A stretch of DNA of 17,012 nt from JAMCZZ01 sp964363695. Its GTDB lineage: Bacteria; Patescibacteriota; UBA1384; XYA2-FULL-43-10; 1-14-0-10-43-13. Position 1 is the first letter of the stretch; each line of letters opens with the position of its first letter. The stretch is from NCBI GenBank assembly GCA_964363695.1, contig CAYIJI010000024.1:1-17012 (forward strand), given 5' to 3'. Made by a program: the position numbers and the translations under genes. Positions 1 through 6,621 of this stretch are shown here, one piece after another. The notes below the pieces were generated by a model. It was given only the letters and a program-made list of their open reading frames with translations, ran no database searches and had not been told where the DNA came from.

Positions 1-467
1 AAGAAACGTATCAACACCCTCGCCGACAACGGTTGAGCCGATAGTTCTCATCCACAGCCGCTTTCCCTTGGTCAATATCTTCATTTTAGCTAAAATGTAA
101 GAATTGCTGAACTCGCCAAAAAAGTATGCTATTAAGCTAGCCAAGACGATTCTTGGCGCCTGCCCTAGTATTTTCATATAAGCATCCTGGTTTTCCCAAC
201 CTGAGGGAGAAAGCCAATTAAGCCTAAAACGAGAGACATCAAAATCGCGCTGGCAAAACCCATCCAAATAACTTTTCTCGATGTTTTGTAGCCGTACACT
301 TCCGTCAAGACATCGTTGAATATGTAAGTTAAAGGAAACAGTAAAGTCCCTCCATCCAAAGCCATAAAACCGACTTGAGCGATCTTGGTTGAAGCAATGT
401 TTGAGATCAGCAAAACCGCCACAAAAATCACCATTATCACATCTAAGTACTTATAGTTCGTTTTCAT
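1..467 (-). pseudogene. yhhQ: Queuosine precursor transporter (YhhQ/VUT family), frameshifted and cut by the window edge
   Basis: The N-terminal part (465 down to 174) reads as a multi-helix membrane protein with the family signature SNIASTKIA, then DGGTLLFPLTYIFNDVLTEV and YGYKTSRKVIW. It stops early at TGA after KTRMLI. In a different frame the lower-coordinate DNA continues the family exactly: WENQDAYMKILGQAPRIVLA, then FGEFSNSY and RTIGSTVVGEGVD. The switch corresponds to one missing base in about 205-215, for example one G of a short G run on the minus strand. Family members import queuosine precursors (preQ0, preQ1 or queuine) and are about 200-230 residues. I chose the ATG at 467, preceded by AAGGA at 472-476, over an in-frame TTG at 488. 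A real lesion or a sequencing error would look the same here. queH, another Q-pathway gene, lies 3 kb away. Confidence 0.85.
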
Positions 468-656
468 CAATTCCTTTATATAGTTCAATAATTTTTAAAA
501 CACAAACTGAATATTATCATATTTATCCTTAATGCATATCAGCACCGTTTTGAGAATCAAGATTATGGTTTAGTGATTAAGCTGTTACTAGAGGGAAAAC
601 CAAAACCAACACAACAGTTATGTGATTGTGTTAGAGCAACATTGAAGTAATTTTTC

Positions 657-1679
657 TTAGAAATATGGGCCTTTTTGAGAGCCGAGTTCTTTTTTACTTT
701 TTGGATCACGTATTTTTATATTTTTGATAATTAAACTCGAATTACCGTTATCGAACCAAAAAGTACGATCCTGCACCTTGCCGCCTACTTTCATGGGAAT
801 ATTTACAGTTCCGACTGTAATAGAGACTCTTCCATTTGTAACGGTTGCATCGTAGGTTCTGGTAACAGCGTTCTTAGTTGCATAATTTAAAGATACACAG
901 CCGCCATTCTTGTGCCCAGGAGTACCTGCTTCAAAACATTGCTTTCTCTCAACTTCAACCTTGACTTTGCCGTCAGCCGGCGCTTTCTTAACAGGGATGG
1001 TTATGGTTTTATTTCCTTTAGCATTTCTGGCAACAAAAGGCTGCTCTACGGGAGTTGGTTTCTTGGTTACGGCTGTTTTGACTGCATTAGTTGCTTTTTT
1101 AGTACCATCAGCAACTTTCTTAACGGTTTTCTTGGCTATTGAGACCTCTTTAATTTTAATGGTTTTGGTAACATTTTTTGTTACATTCCCATTAAAAGAA
1201 CTGCCTTTTCCTACTTCACTGGTTTCCCTCCATGCGGAAGGAGTAATCGATCCCACCAAGTAATTCTCAAAGTTATATGCGAAACAAGCATTTTTTTTGT
1301 TGCCGTTTTTACAGATATTGAATTCTTGGATTACTTCGCCATTTTTGTTTGTTTTTCCAGAGAGAAGACCATCTGCTGAATAATACTTTTTTTCAGTATC
1401 ACCTATCTTCGTATTACGTATCGTTTTACTGCGAATTGAGATGCCTTCTACCGGCTTGTTTTTCTCTGTTACTTTGACCGTATAAACCACTTTATCATAT
1501 GTCCATTCCCATGTCCCGCTTTTACTGCTTGCTGAAAACTTTGCTGTCGCCACATAGGCTGAAGCAAAAACAGCCAAACAAATGCCCAAAGCCACGCTTA
1601 GGTTTTTTCTGTTCTTTAAAAATTTAATTAGAGAACTGGCTGCTTTTTTCTTGTTTTTTTTATTTTTTTTAGAACTCAC
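657..1679 (-). CDS. Lys-rich, single-membrane-anchor secreted protein of unknown function
   Basis: 340 residues, not recognised. The N-terminus is strongly basic (KKNKKNKKKAA), followed by one hydrophobic helix at about residues 29-46 (LSVALGICLAVFASAYVA), so it is a signal anchor with the rest outside the cytoplasm. An Ig-like or transthyretin-like module is suggested at about 65-120 (VTEKNKPVEGISI, then GKTNKNGEV), a pattern common in extracellular beta-sandwich repeats. A Lys/Thr/Ala-rich linker (about 175-215, with TKKPTP) joins it to a second beta-rich part containing C-x(n)-C (about 252 and 265). The start is GTG at 1679 with a strong Shine-Dalgarno GGAGG at 1684-1688. A remnant resembling its C-terminal end lies directly upstream. 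Overall it is a surface or envelope protein candidate; its function is unknown. Confidence 0.7.
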   Translation of the reverse strand: MSSKKNKKNKKKAASSLIKFLKNRKNLSVALGICLAVFASAYVATAKFSASSKSGTWEWTYDKVVYTVKVTEKNKPVEGISIRSKTIRNTKIGDTEKKYYSADGLLSGKTNKNGEVIQEFNICKNGNKKNACFAYNFENYLVGSITPSAWRETSEVGKGSSFNGNVTKNVTKTIKIKEVSIAKKTVKKVADGTKKATNAVKTAVTKKPTPVEQPFVARNAKGNKTITIPVKKAPADGKVKVEVERKQCFEAGTPGHKNGGCVSLNYATKNAVTRTYDATVTNGRVSITVGTVNIPMKVGGKVQDRTFWFDNGNSSLIIKNIKIRDPKSKKELGSQKGPYF

Positions 1680-1698
1680 ATCCCCTCCAAAAAGTTAT

Positions 1699-1935
1699 TT
1701 AGTACTTTTTAGTGTCTACCCCGATTGAAATTGCTTTGCCGCCAAAATTGTAGTTGTTTGCCTTAGCCAGAGTTGTGCCAAGAGGGAAAGATGGGGACAC
1801 AGTTTTAATCACTTTGCCTTTCGGATCAAGGATAGCAATTTTTTTGACTATTGTTTTCCCGTCTCTCGATAAATAGTACTTTTTATTTGTCTTGCCGTTT
1901 TTGACTTCTACAGTCTCAACTATAGTGAATTTATA
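1699..1935 (-). pseudogene. Start-less remnant resembling the C-terminus of the downstream Lys-rich protein
   Basis: An open frame of 78 codons between an in-frame stop at 1936-1938 and TAA at 1699-1701, with no ATG, GTG or TTG early in the frame. It reads FTIVETVEVKNGKTNKKYYL, then KKIAILDPKGKVIKTVSPSF and ends GVDTKKY. The motif KIAILDPKGK resembles KNIKIRDPKSK near the C-terminus of the 657-1679 protein, and GKTNKK resembles its GKTNKNG. It ends just upstream of the next gene's Shine-Dalgarno. This looks like the surviving tail of a former paralogue in the same operon, or of an earlier fusion. The similarity was judged by eye. Confidence 0.45.
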
Positions 1936-2080
1936 TTAATATATTACCACTTTCTAGCCAATTGTGTAAAATTGTGGTAGATTAAGTTGTTGATAAATAC
2001 CAACACAGATCTTATACGCTGATTAAACACAGATGAACAGGCACGTTATTAAGAATAATTATCAGTTATTTGTATTATCT

Positions 2081-2192
2081 ACCAGTGTTGCGTAATTCTT
2101 CTCAATCTGTCATTCCGTACTTGATACGGAATCTATATAAATAATTTCTGGATCCCAGATCAAGTCTGGGATGACAATTGCGCAACACTGGT
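2081..2192. mobile_element. MITE-like element with 17-bp terminal inverted repeats
   Basis: Left end ACCAGTGTTGCGTAATT (2081-2097) and right end AATTGCGCAACACTGGT (2176-2192) are inverted repeats matching at 16 of 17 positions. A TTATCT direct repeat flanks them (2075-2080 and 2194-2199), with one extra base on the right, as expected of a target-site duplication of about 7 bp. The 78-bp interior carries two inverted copies of the TGTCATYCC/GGGATGACA palindrome. No coding capacity. The right end lies 31 bp before the rsmH ATG, so it may supply or disturb the rsmH leader. Confidence 0.65.
2109..2176. repeat. TGTCATYCC-type palindromic element, intergenic copy
   Basis: Two hairpins arranged head to head. 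TGTC ATTCCGTA CTTGA TACGGAAT is followed, after an AT-rich spacer, by ATCCCAGA TCAAG TCTGGGAT GACA. The stems differ between the halves, but base pairing and the CTTGA/TCAAG loop are retained. It forms the core of the MITE-like element, and related copies occur at 2512-2656, 4138-4190, 4361-4481 and 10807-10847. Confidence 0.7.
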
Positions 2193-2223
2193 GTTATCTG
2201 TATCATTTGTAATCTGTTGTTTT

Positions 2224-3342
2224 ATGAAACATATACCTGTTTTAGAAAATGAAATACTGAGTGCCTTCAATTATATTAAAGATATTAAAGACGGTGTTTT
2301 TGTCGATGGAACGCTTGGCGCTGGCGGGCATAGCTTGGCCATAGCCAAGCAATTTAAAATTTATAATTTAAAATTTAAAATTATAGGAATTGATAAAGAC
2401 CAGAGCGCATTAGAATTGGCAAAAAACAATACCAGAGGCGCAAAGCTGGAAGATCGGTTCATATTTGTCCATGATGATTTTAAGAACATTGAGGACATCC
2501 TGAAAAACTTGTGTCATTCCAGATCCAGTAGGGAATCTACTATACTGGATCCCCGTCTTCACTCTTCGAGTCTGCCTTCGATTTCCACTCAGGCCCTGAG
2601 CTTGTCGAATGGGAGCGATGAGGCTCAGGCCTCAGAGTCGAATGACGGGGATGACAAGTGCAATAAAGATGATGATTTAAAGATTAATGGCGCTTTGATA
2701 GATCTTGGTGTCTCTTCGATGCAGTTAGACGATAAAGAAAGAGGCTTTTCTTTCTCTGACCCGGAAGCGATTTTAGACATGAGAATGGACCAAACTCAAA
2801 AACTCAGTGCTTTCGACGTTTTAAACTATTATCCACAGCTAAAACTGGAAAAAATATTCAAAGAGTACGGGGAAGAAAAATTTTATAGGAATATTGCCAA
2901 AAATATCTGTAAAAATAGAAAAATAAAGCCAATTGAAAGAGTTGGTGAACTTTTAAGCATTTTAGAAACATCAATCCCAACCAAAGTGAGAAAAACAAGC
3001 AAAAAACATTTTGCAACCGGAGTCTTTAGGGCCTTGAGACTAGAGGTTAATCAGGAATTAACGAAGCTTGATACGGCACTGATGGATTTCATAAATATTT
3101 TAAGTAAAGGTTCAAGGCTAGCCGTTATATCTTTCCATTCGACTGAAGACAGAATTGTAAAAGAAACTTTCAGAAAGGCGGAAAATCCCTGCTCTTGTCC
3201 TCCCCTAGCTCCAGTTTGCGCCTGTGGCAATACTCCCCTTGTGAAAATAATGACTAAAAAACCAATTATTCCATCGGATCAAGAGATTGCGGAGAACCCC
3301 AGGTCCAGAAGTGCAAAACTCCGAATAGTTGAGAAAATATAG
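2224..3342 (+). CDS. rsmH: 16S rRNA (cytosine1402-N4)-methyltransferase RsmH, with a repeat-derived insertion
   Basis: SAM-dependent enzyme that N4-methylates C1402 of 16S rRNA in the P-site. Family motifs in order: N-terminus HIPVLENEIL; SAM motif I VDGTLGAGGHS (28-37); GIDKDQSAL; ALIDLGVSSMQLDD (157-170); RGFSF; LDMRMD; YGEEKFYRNIAKNI; FRALRLEVNQEL; AVISFHSTEDRIVK; the Cys-rich CSCPPLAPVCACG; and a C-terminal ENPRSRSAKLRI. I chose the ATG at 2224 (MKHIPVLENE) because the family starts there; an upstream GTG at 2191 falls in the MITE end. At 372 residues it is longer than usual (about 310), because residues 97-145 are an in-frame insertion of a palindromic DNA repeat just before LKINGALIDLG. 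A short AT-rich run at 2351-2384 also seems to add a few residues. The typical neighbours mraZ, ftsL and ftsI are absent. Confidence 0.95.
   Translation: MKHIPVLENEILSAFNYIKDIKDGVFVDGTLGAGGHSLAIAKQFKIYNLKFKIIGIDKDQSALELAKNNTRGAKLEDRFIFVHDDFKNIEDILKNLCHSRSSRESTILDPRLHSSSLPSISTQALSLSNGSDEAQASESNDGDDKCNKDDDLKINGALIDLGVSSMQLDDKERGFSFSDPEAILDMRMDQTQKLSAFDVLNYYPQLKLEKIFKEYGEEKFYRNIAKNICKNRKIKPIERVGELLSILETSIPTKVRKTSKKHFATGVFRALRLEVNQELTKLDTALMDFINILSKGSRLAVISFHSTEDRIVKETFRKAENPCSCPPLAPVCACGNTPLVKIMTKKPIIPSDQEIAENPRSRSAKLRIVEKI
2512..2656. repeat. Palindromic element inserted in frame inside rsmH
   Basis: Runs from TGTCATTCC to GGGATGACA, 145 bp. The first part holds the hairpin GATCCAGTA / TACTGGATC. 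The second half closes with ATCCCCGTC / GACGGGGAT (9 of 9 pairs), enclosing an inner imperfect hairpin AGGCCCTGAGC / GCTCAGGCCT. It encodes residues 97-145 of RsmH, a low-complexity Ser/Asp-rich stretch (SSSLPS, SESNDGDDK) with no counterpart in known RsmH proteins. It has the same two-half layout as the intergenic copy at 2109-2176. Confidence 0.8.
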
Positions 3343-3349
3343 ACTTTTT

Positions 3350-3372
3350 ACTTCTCGACAAGCTCGAAGAAT
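3350..3372 (+). repeat. 23-bp direct repeat, left copy
   Basis: Identical over 23 bp to 3684-3706 (core TTCTCGACAAGCTCGAAGAA, itself near-palindromic). The two copies bracket the GIY-YIG gene. Similar words (GAGCTTGTCGAA) occur inside the rsmH insertion, which suggests a common repeat family. Confidence 0.85.
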
Positions 3373-3411
3373 GATCTATCACTTTATTGTTCGACTTTAT
3401 GGAGAACAAAA

Positions 3412-3684
3412 ATGAACTCAGAATGGCACTGGTATGTTTACATTATTGAATGTCTTGATGGCACATATTACACAGGAATGACCTGGAATATTAGCAATCG
3501 TTTAGAGCAGCATGTTTCTCATTTAGGCTCAAAATATACAGCTAAACATGGCGTTAAAAAACTTGTTTATTATGAAGAATTCAATGATATCAAAATGGCA
3601 CAGCAGAGAGAAAAACAAATTAAGAATTGGAACCAAGAAAAAAAACGTAAACTAATATCCGGAGAATGGAAAAAAGAATGGTAA
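3412..3684 (+). CDS. GIY-YIG nuclease superfamily single-domain protein
   Basis: 90 residues, essentially one GIY-YIG domain. The signature is VYIIECLDGTYYTGMT (residues 9-24), giving the Y-I and Y-T-G strands. R31 (NRLEQH) sits at the catalytic arginine position, followed by GSKYTAKHG and YYEEF. E61 (REKQIKNW) matches the metal-binding glutamate region, giving the helix R-E-K-Q-I-K-x-W typical of the small UPF0213/YhbQ-like proteins. The ATG is preceded by GGAG at 3401-3404. The gene lies between rsmH and queH, overlaps the queH start, and is bracketed by 23-bp direct repeats, so it may have arrived as a unit. Stand-alone proteins of this kind are usually of unknown biological role. Confidence 0.88.
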   Translation: MNSEWHWYVYIIECLDGTYYTGMTWNISNRLEQHVSHLGSKYTAKHGVKKLVYYEEFNDIKMAQQREKQIKNWNQEKKRKLISGEWKKEW

Positions 3685-4319
3685 CTTCTCGACAAGCTCG
3701 AAGAATAAATAATAAAAAAACTTTACTACTCCACTCCTGTTGTGCGCCCTGCTTGACCTCAGTTTATGAAAAATTAAGCAGTGATTTTGATATCACCATT
3801 TTTTGGTTTAACCCAAATATCGAGCCAAGAGAAGAGCACAAAAAGAGGCTGAAGGAAGTTAAAAAACTATCTAAAATCTTTGGAACAAGATTGATAGTAG
3901 ATGAAAACTACCCTGCCGAAAATCAAAGTTGGAACCTTTTGACTAAAAATTATGCTAACGAAAAAGAGGGCGGAAACCGATGCAGACTTTGCATAAAAAA
4001 TCGTTTGCTCCATACCGCTAAATTTGCAGAAGATAATAATTTTGACTATTTTGCCACAACTCTTACTGTTTCACCGCACAAGAACTCAATAATGATAAAT
4101 GAGCTTGGCAAAGAGATTGCCGAAAAAATATTGAATAGATCCCTAGACGGAGTTTACACTGAGCCAGTCGAATGTGCTCGGGATGACAACAAAAAAGTTG
4201 TCAATTTTCTAGAGGCCGATTTTAAAAAAGAGAACGGCTATTTACGTTCAATAGAACTCTCAGAAAAATACGATCTATACAGACAAAATTATTGCGGATG
4301 TAGATACTCCGCTCAATAA
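3666..4319 (+). CDS. queH: Epoxyqueuosine reductase QueH (DUF208), with a repeat-derived insertion
   Basis: Catalyses the last step of queuosine synthesis, reducing epoxyqueuosine in tRNA to queuosine, as the non-orthologous counterpart of QueG. Motifs: LLHSCCAPC with vicinal Cys25-Cys26 and Cys29; FWFNPNIEPREEHKKRL; GGNRCRLCIKNRL (Cys106, Cys109); DYFATTLTVSPHKNS; ADFKKENGYLRSIELS; YRQNYCGCRYS (Cys210, Cys212). All metal and redox cysteines are present. Residues about 157-177 (NRSLDGVYTEPVECARDDNK) are an extra segment between IAEKI and the usual VxFLEADFKK, encoded by a palindromic repeat. The start is uncertain: ATG 3666 overlaps the previous gene by 19 nt and ATG 3678 is an alternative. 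The first 15 or so residues come partly from the 23-bp repeat. Confidence 0.92.
   Translation: MEKRMVTSRQARRINNKKTLLLHSCCAPCLTSVYEKLSSDFDITIFWFNPNIEPREEHKKRLKEVKKLSKIFGTRLIVDENYPAENQSWNLLTKNYANEKEGGNRCRLCIKNRLLHTAKFAEDNNFDYFATTLTVSPHKNSIMINELGKEIAEKILNRSLDGVYTEPVECARDDNKKVVNFLEADFKKENGYLRSIELSEKYDLYRQNYCGCRYSAQ
3684..3706 (+). repeat. 23-bp direct repeat, right copy
   Basis: Exact copy of 3350-3372. Its first base is the last base of the GIY-YIG stop codon, and it is read as residues TSRQARRI of the queH frame if translation begins at 3666 or 3678. Confidence 0.85.
4138..4190. repeat. Half-size palindromic element inserted in frame inside queH
   Basis: GATCCC at 4138-4143 and GGGATGACA at about 4180-4188 match the second half of the element in rsmH and at 2109-2176. 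The interior GAGCCAGTCGAATG resembles GAGCTTGTCGAATG in the rsmH copy. It lies exactly where QueH carries residues absent from the family. The frame is kept. Confidence 0.65.
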
Positions 4320-4360
4320 CTAAGGCATAAGAAACAAGCATTTTGATTGATTAACTAACA

Positions 4361-4481
4361 ATGTCATTTCGACGTCGTGGGTTGTTGCACGAGGAGAAAT
4401 ATACAACTTAATGCGGTTATTATTTGAACAGTAATTTGTATCTCTCTCGCCTTGATACCGCCCAATGGCTCGATATGACAA
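4361..4481. repeat. Degenerate TGTCAT-type palindromic element between queH and smpB
   Basis: Begins TGTCATTTCGA (4362-4372) and ends TCGATATGACA (4470-4480), an inverted pair about 120 bp apart. It fills the gap between the convergent queH and smpB genes. An AT-rich palindromic run (ATTTAAATTTTAAAT) follows. I see no classical terminator here; the element may serve as one. Confidence 0.5.
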
Positions 4482-4507
4482 CATTTAAATTTTAAATTGC
4501 TCCCAGC

Positions 4508-4963
4508 TTACTTGCTTCTTTCTTTTACCGCTTGATTTATTTCTCGCTCAATATCTCTCTTTTTTAGCTTCTCCCGTTTTTCATACTTCTTCATACCCTT
4601 GCCGATTCCGAGTTCCAATTTGGCTTTTCCTCTTGTCAGGTACAATTTTAATGGAATTAGACTAAAACCTTGTTCGGCAGTTTTGCCGATCAGTTTATCG
4701 ATTTGAGATCCGTGAAGCAATAATTTTCTGGTTCTTTGCCTGTCCCCGCCTTCAATATTAATATTGGCTCCGATCCAAAAGACCTCTTTGTTTAGTACTT
4801 TTGCATATGAACCTGTCATATCCAGCCTGTTTGCCCTGATCGCCTTAATTTCCTCTCCGGTCAATACAATCCCCGCCTCCAATGAGTCAACAATCTGATA
4901 GTCAAACCGTGCTTTTTTATTGTAAAATTCTCTTTTTGTTGATGATGTTTTCTTCTTATTCAT
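4508..4963 (-). CDS. smpB: SsrA-binding protein SmpB
   Basis: Partner of tmRNA in trans-translation: it binds tmRNA and the decoding centre to rescue stalled ribosomes. 151 residues, normal for the family. Motifs: NKKARFDYQIVDSLEAGIVL (family NRKARHDYxI-xExxEAGI), TGEEIKAIRANRLDMTGSYA (the canonical GTEVKSLRxGxxxLxDSYA region), GGDRQRTRKLLLH, LIPLKLYLTRGKAKLELGIGKG and a basic C-terminal tail KKYEKREKLKKRDIEREI. The C-terminal tail inserts into the mRNA channel in characterised homologues. The start overlaps the preceding permease end by 8 nt, with AAAGAAGA just upstream, which indicates operonic translation. No tmRNA gene is visible in this window. Confidence 0.97.
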   Translation of the reverse strand: MNKKKTSSTKREFYNKKARFDYQIVDSLEAGIVLTGEEIKAIRANRLDMTGSYAKVLNKEVFWIGANINIEGGDRQRTRKLLLHGSQIDKLIGKTAEQGFSLIPLKLYLTRGKAKLELGIGKGMKKYEKREKLKKRDIEREINQAVKERSK

Positions 4964-5963
4964 TCTTCTTTAGGTTCTCTCTTAAAGCCGGCCATTCTTG
5001 AACAATAACGGAGATTGAAGCTGCAATTGGCACAGCTAGAATCGCCCCGACAACTCCAAGAAGCTTAGCTCCCGTAAGTATTGCAAGAATAATAATGACC
5101 GGCGATAATCCAACAGCTTTTTGCATTACTTTCGGCACGATAAATGAGTTCTCAACTTGCTGCACAACTATGTATAAAATGAGAACGAATAAAGCCTGCA
5201 GCGGAGAGCTTCCCAACGTAACCAATACTGCGATAGTACCGGCAATAAGCGGACCGATTGTTGGTATTATTTCAAGAACAGCAGAAACTACAGCAAGCAT
5301 TAAGGCATAAGGCGCCCCAATAATTGTAAGACCGATCAAATCAAGTACTCCAATTATCCCCCCAAGTAACATCTGGCCCCTAAACCAGCTACCTACTTTA
5401 TAAGATATTTTTTTGGCTAGATTCATTACTGTGTCCTGTTGATCTGGCGACACAACAGATTTAACAAAAAGAGGAATTCCGTTTTTATCTAACAATAGAT
5501 AAATTATCATCACGATAGCAGTGAAAAAAGCGATTACTCCGCCAAAAATTCCGGCGGTAATAGAAACAAAACTATTTGTAATATTGCCAAAATTCTTAGT
5601 GAGAGTGCTAATACCCTCATTTATACTAGGAACTCGTTCTTTTAGAAAAGCATACTTATTTAAAATATCCGGGATATTTTCAATAAGTTGTTTTGTCTGA
5701 ATAATTACCGGGGGCACCACAAGATAAGCGACCATTGCAACGGCAAGGATAACGAGAGCTACAAGAGCCAAAACGGAAAGGGGCCGGCCGATCTTTTTTT
5801 CCCATCTGTTTACTATCGGCCTAAAGGAAGCAGTAAAGACTAAAACTATAAAGAAGAGGGCGATAATGTCTCTTACCATAAATAATAAATAAAAAATCAG
5901 GCCAACAAAAAAGACTTTTGCTATTGACCAAAATGGAATGTCTACCCTGACTGTCTGATTCAT
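4956..5963 (-). CDS. AI-2E family transporter (PF01594-type permease)
   Basis: About 335 residues, polytopic. Paired hydrophobic segments near the N-terminus (IAKVFFVGLIFYLLFMV; ALFFIVLVFTASF), the family's RPIVNRWEKKIGRPLSVLAL loop, a periplasmic helical region (about 85-140), then FFTAIVMIIYLLLDKNG, WFRGQMLLGGIIGVLDLIGL and the C-terminal signature EIIPTIGPLIAGTIAVLV, with VQQVENSFIVPKVM and AVGLSPVIIILAIL. The family is named for an AI-2 exporter, but members also act as Na+/Li+-H+ antiporters or have unknown substrates, so no substrate is claimed. I chose the ATG at 5963 for its AAGGAG at 5969-5974; an in-frame ATG at 5999 would overlap the upstream DUF881 gene. It is part of the DUF881-smpB operon. 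Confidence 0.9.
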   Translation of the reverse strand: MNQTVRVDIPFWSIAKVFFVGLIFYLLFMVRDIIALFFIVLVFTASFRPIVNRWEKKIGRPLSVLALVALVILAVAMVAYLVVPPVIIQTKQLIENIPDILNKYAFLKERVPSINEGISTLTKNFGNITNSFVSITAGIFGGVIAFFTAIVMIIYLLLDKNGIPLFVKSVVSPDQQDTVMNLAKKISYKVGSWFRGQMLLGGIIGVLDLIGLTIIGAPYALMLAVVSAVLEIIPTIGPLIAGTIAVLVTLGSSPLQALFVLILYIVVQQVENSFIVPKVMQKAVGLSPVIIILAILTGAKLLGVVGAILAVPIAASISVIVQEWPALRENLKKNE

Positions 5964-5976
5964 CTGCTCTCCTTTA

Positions 5977-6621
5977 TTATTCTTTAATAATTCTGCCATA
6001 TTTAAAGTTTAACTGTTTTCCAGCCAGTATTTCAATGTTATCTCTCTCTAGAACCACAAAGTGGATATCCTTTGTTGAAATCTGATCGACAATCCCGCCT
6101 TTTCTCTCCATAGCAGATTTTAATAAGCTGCTATTCCCTAGCACCTTGATTTCATAAGATTGCATTCCGCTAAATCCATCAAGATAGGAATTTAAAACCA
6201 CCCTTTGATCGTTTATAGATATTATTTCGGCGCCAATATTTTTAATTGCATTAATTAGATCGACAATCTGAGGAGTCGTTAATTTCCCCCTTATTTGTAT
6301 TACCACGCCTTGTCCTGTTTTTGACGACAATCCGTTGATATTATCAAACCGTTCAGAATCAATCAGATACTGATCAAAGGATTTTTGGCGGGATTCGGTT
6401 GAGTTTTTATAGGTATCAAGGTCTAAAGTAAGATTTTGCACTTCAAATCTTAAATCTGCATTGGATTTAGTGAGTTTGGCTACTTCCAACGCCAAAACCG
6501 CATTATTTTCAGGCTGGATAATTTTTTCATAAGCTTTTTCTGAGTAAAACTGGGAGATTAAGAAAATCCCCAGAAAGAAACAAATGATTGATATTATAAC
6601 GTAATCAGTTTTTTTAAACAT
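5977..6621 (-). CDS. DUF881 family protein (YlxW-like), second of a tandem pair
   Basis: 214 residues. One N-terminal membrane helix (about 7-25, VIISIICFFLGIFLISQFY), a coiled coil (about 40-85) and the DUF881 core: GQGVVIQIRGK, IVDLINAIKNIGAEIISIND, QRVVLNS, YEIKVLGNSSLLKSAM. This is a membrane-anchored extracytoplasmic domain of unknown biochemical role. In Firmicutes such genes (ylxW, ylxX) sit near division genes; no division genes are seen here. Its ATG shares one base with the stop codon of the preceding DUF881 gene (TAATG at 6619-6623), so the two are translationally coupled. Confidence 0.85.
   Translation of the reverse strand: MFKKTDYVIISIICFFLGIFLISQFYSEKAYEKIIQPENNAVLALEVAKLTKSNADLRFEVQNLTLDLDTYKNSTESRQKSFDQYLIDSERFDNINGLSSKTGQGVVIQIRGKLTTPQIVDLINAIKNIGAEIISINDQRVVLNSYLDGFSGMQSYEIKVLGNSSLLKSAMERKGGIVDQISTKDIHFVVLERDNIEILAGKQLNFKYGRIIKE

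Noticed and set aside
477..505. Promoter for the transporter (TTGTGT-17-TATATA)
   Set aside because: It would start transcription inside or after the Shine-Dalgarno of the chosen ATG, and both boxes are weak.
519..650. Plus-strand open frame without a start, ending EGKPKPTQQLCDCVRATLK
   Set aside because: It has a protein-like composition and could be the tail of a lost gene, but there is no start codon, no family I recognise and no second copy; chance cannot be excluded.
2191..2223. Longer rsmH start at GTG 2191
   Set aside because: It would translate the right end of the MITE-like element; the family begins at MKHIPVL.
4481..4507. Intrinsic terminator between queH and smpB
   Set aside because: The AT-only palindrome has no GC stem and no clear U-tract.
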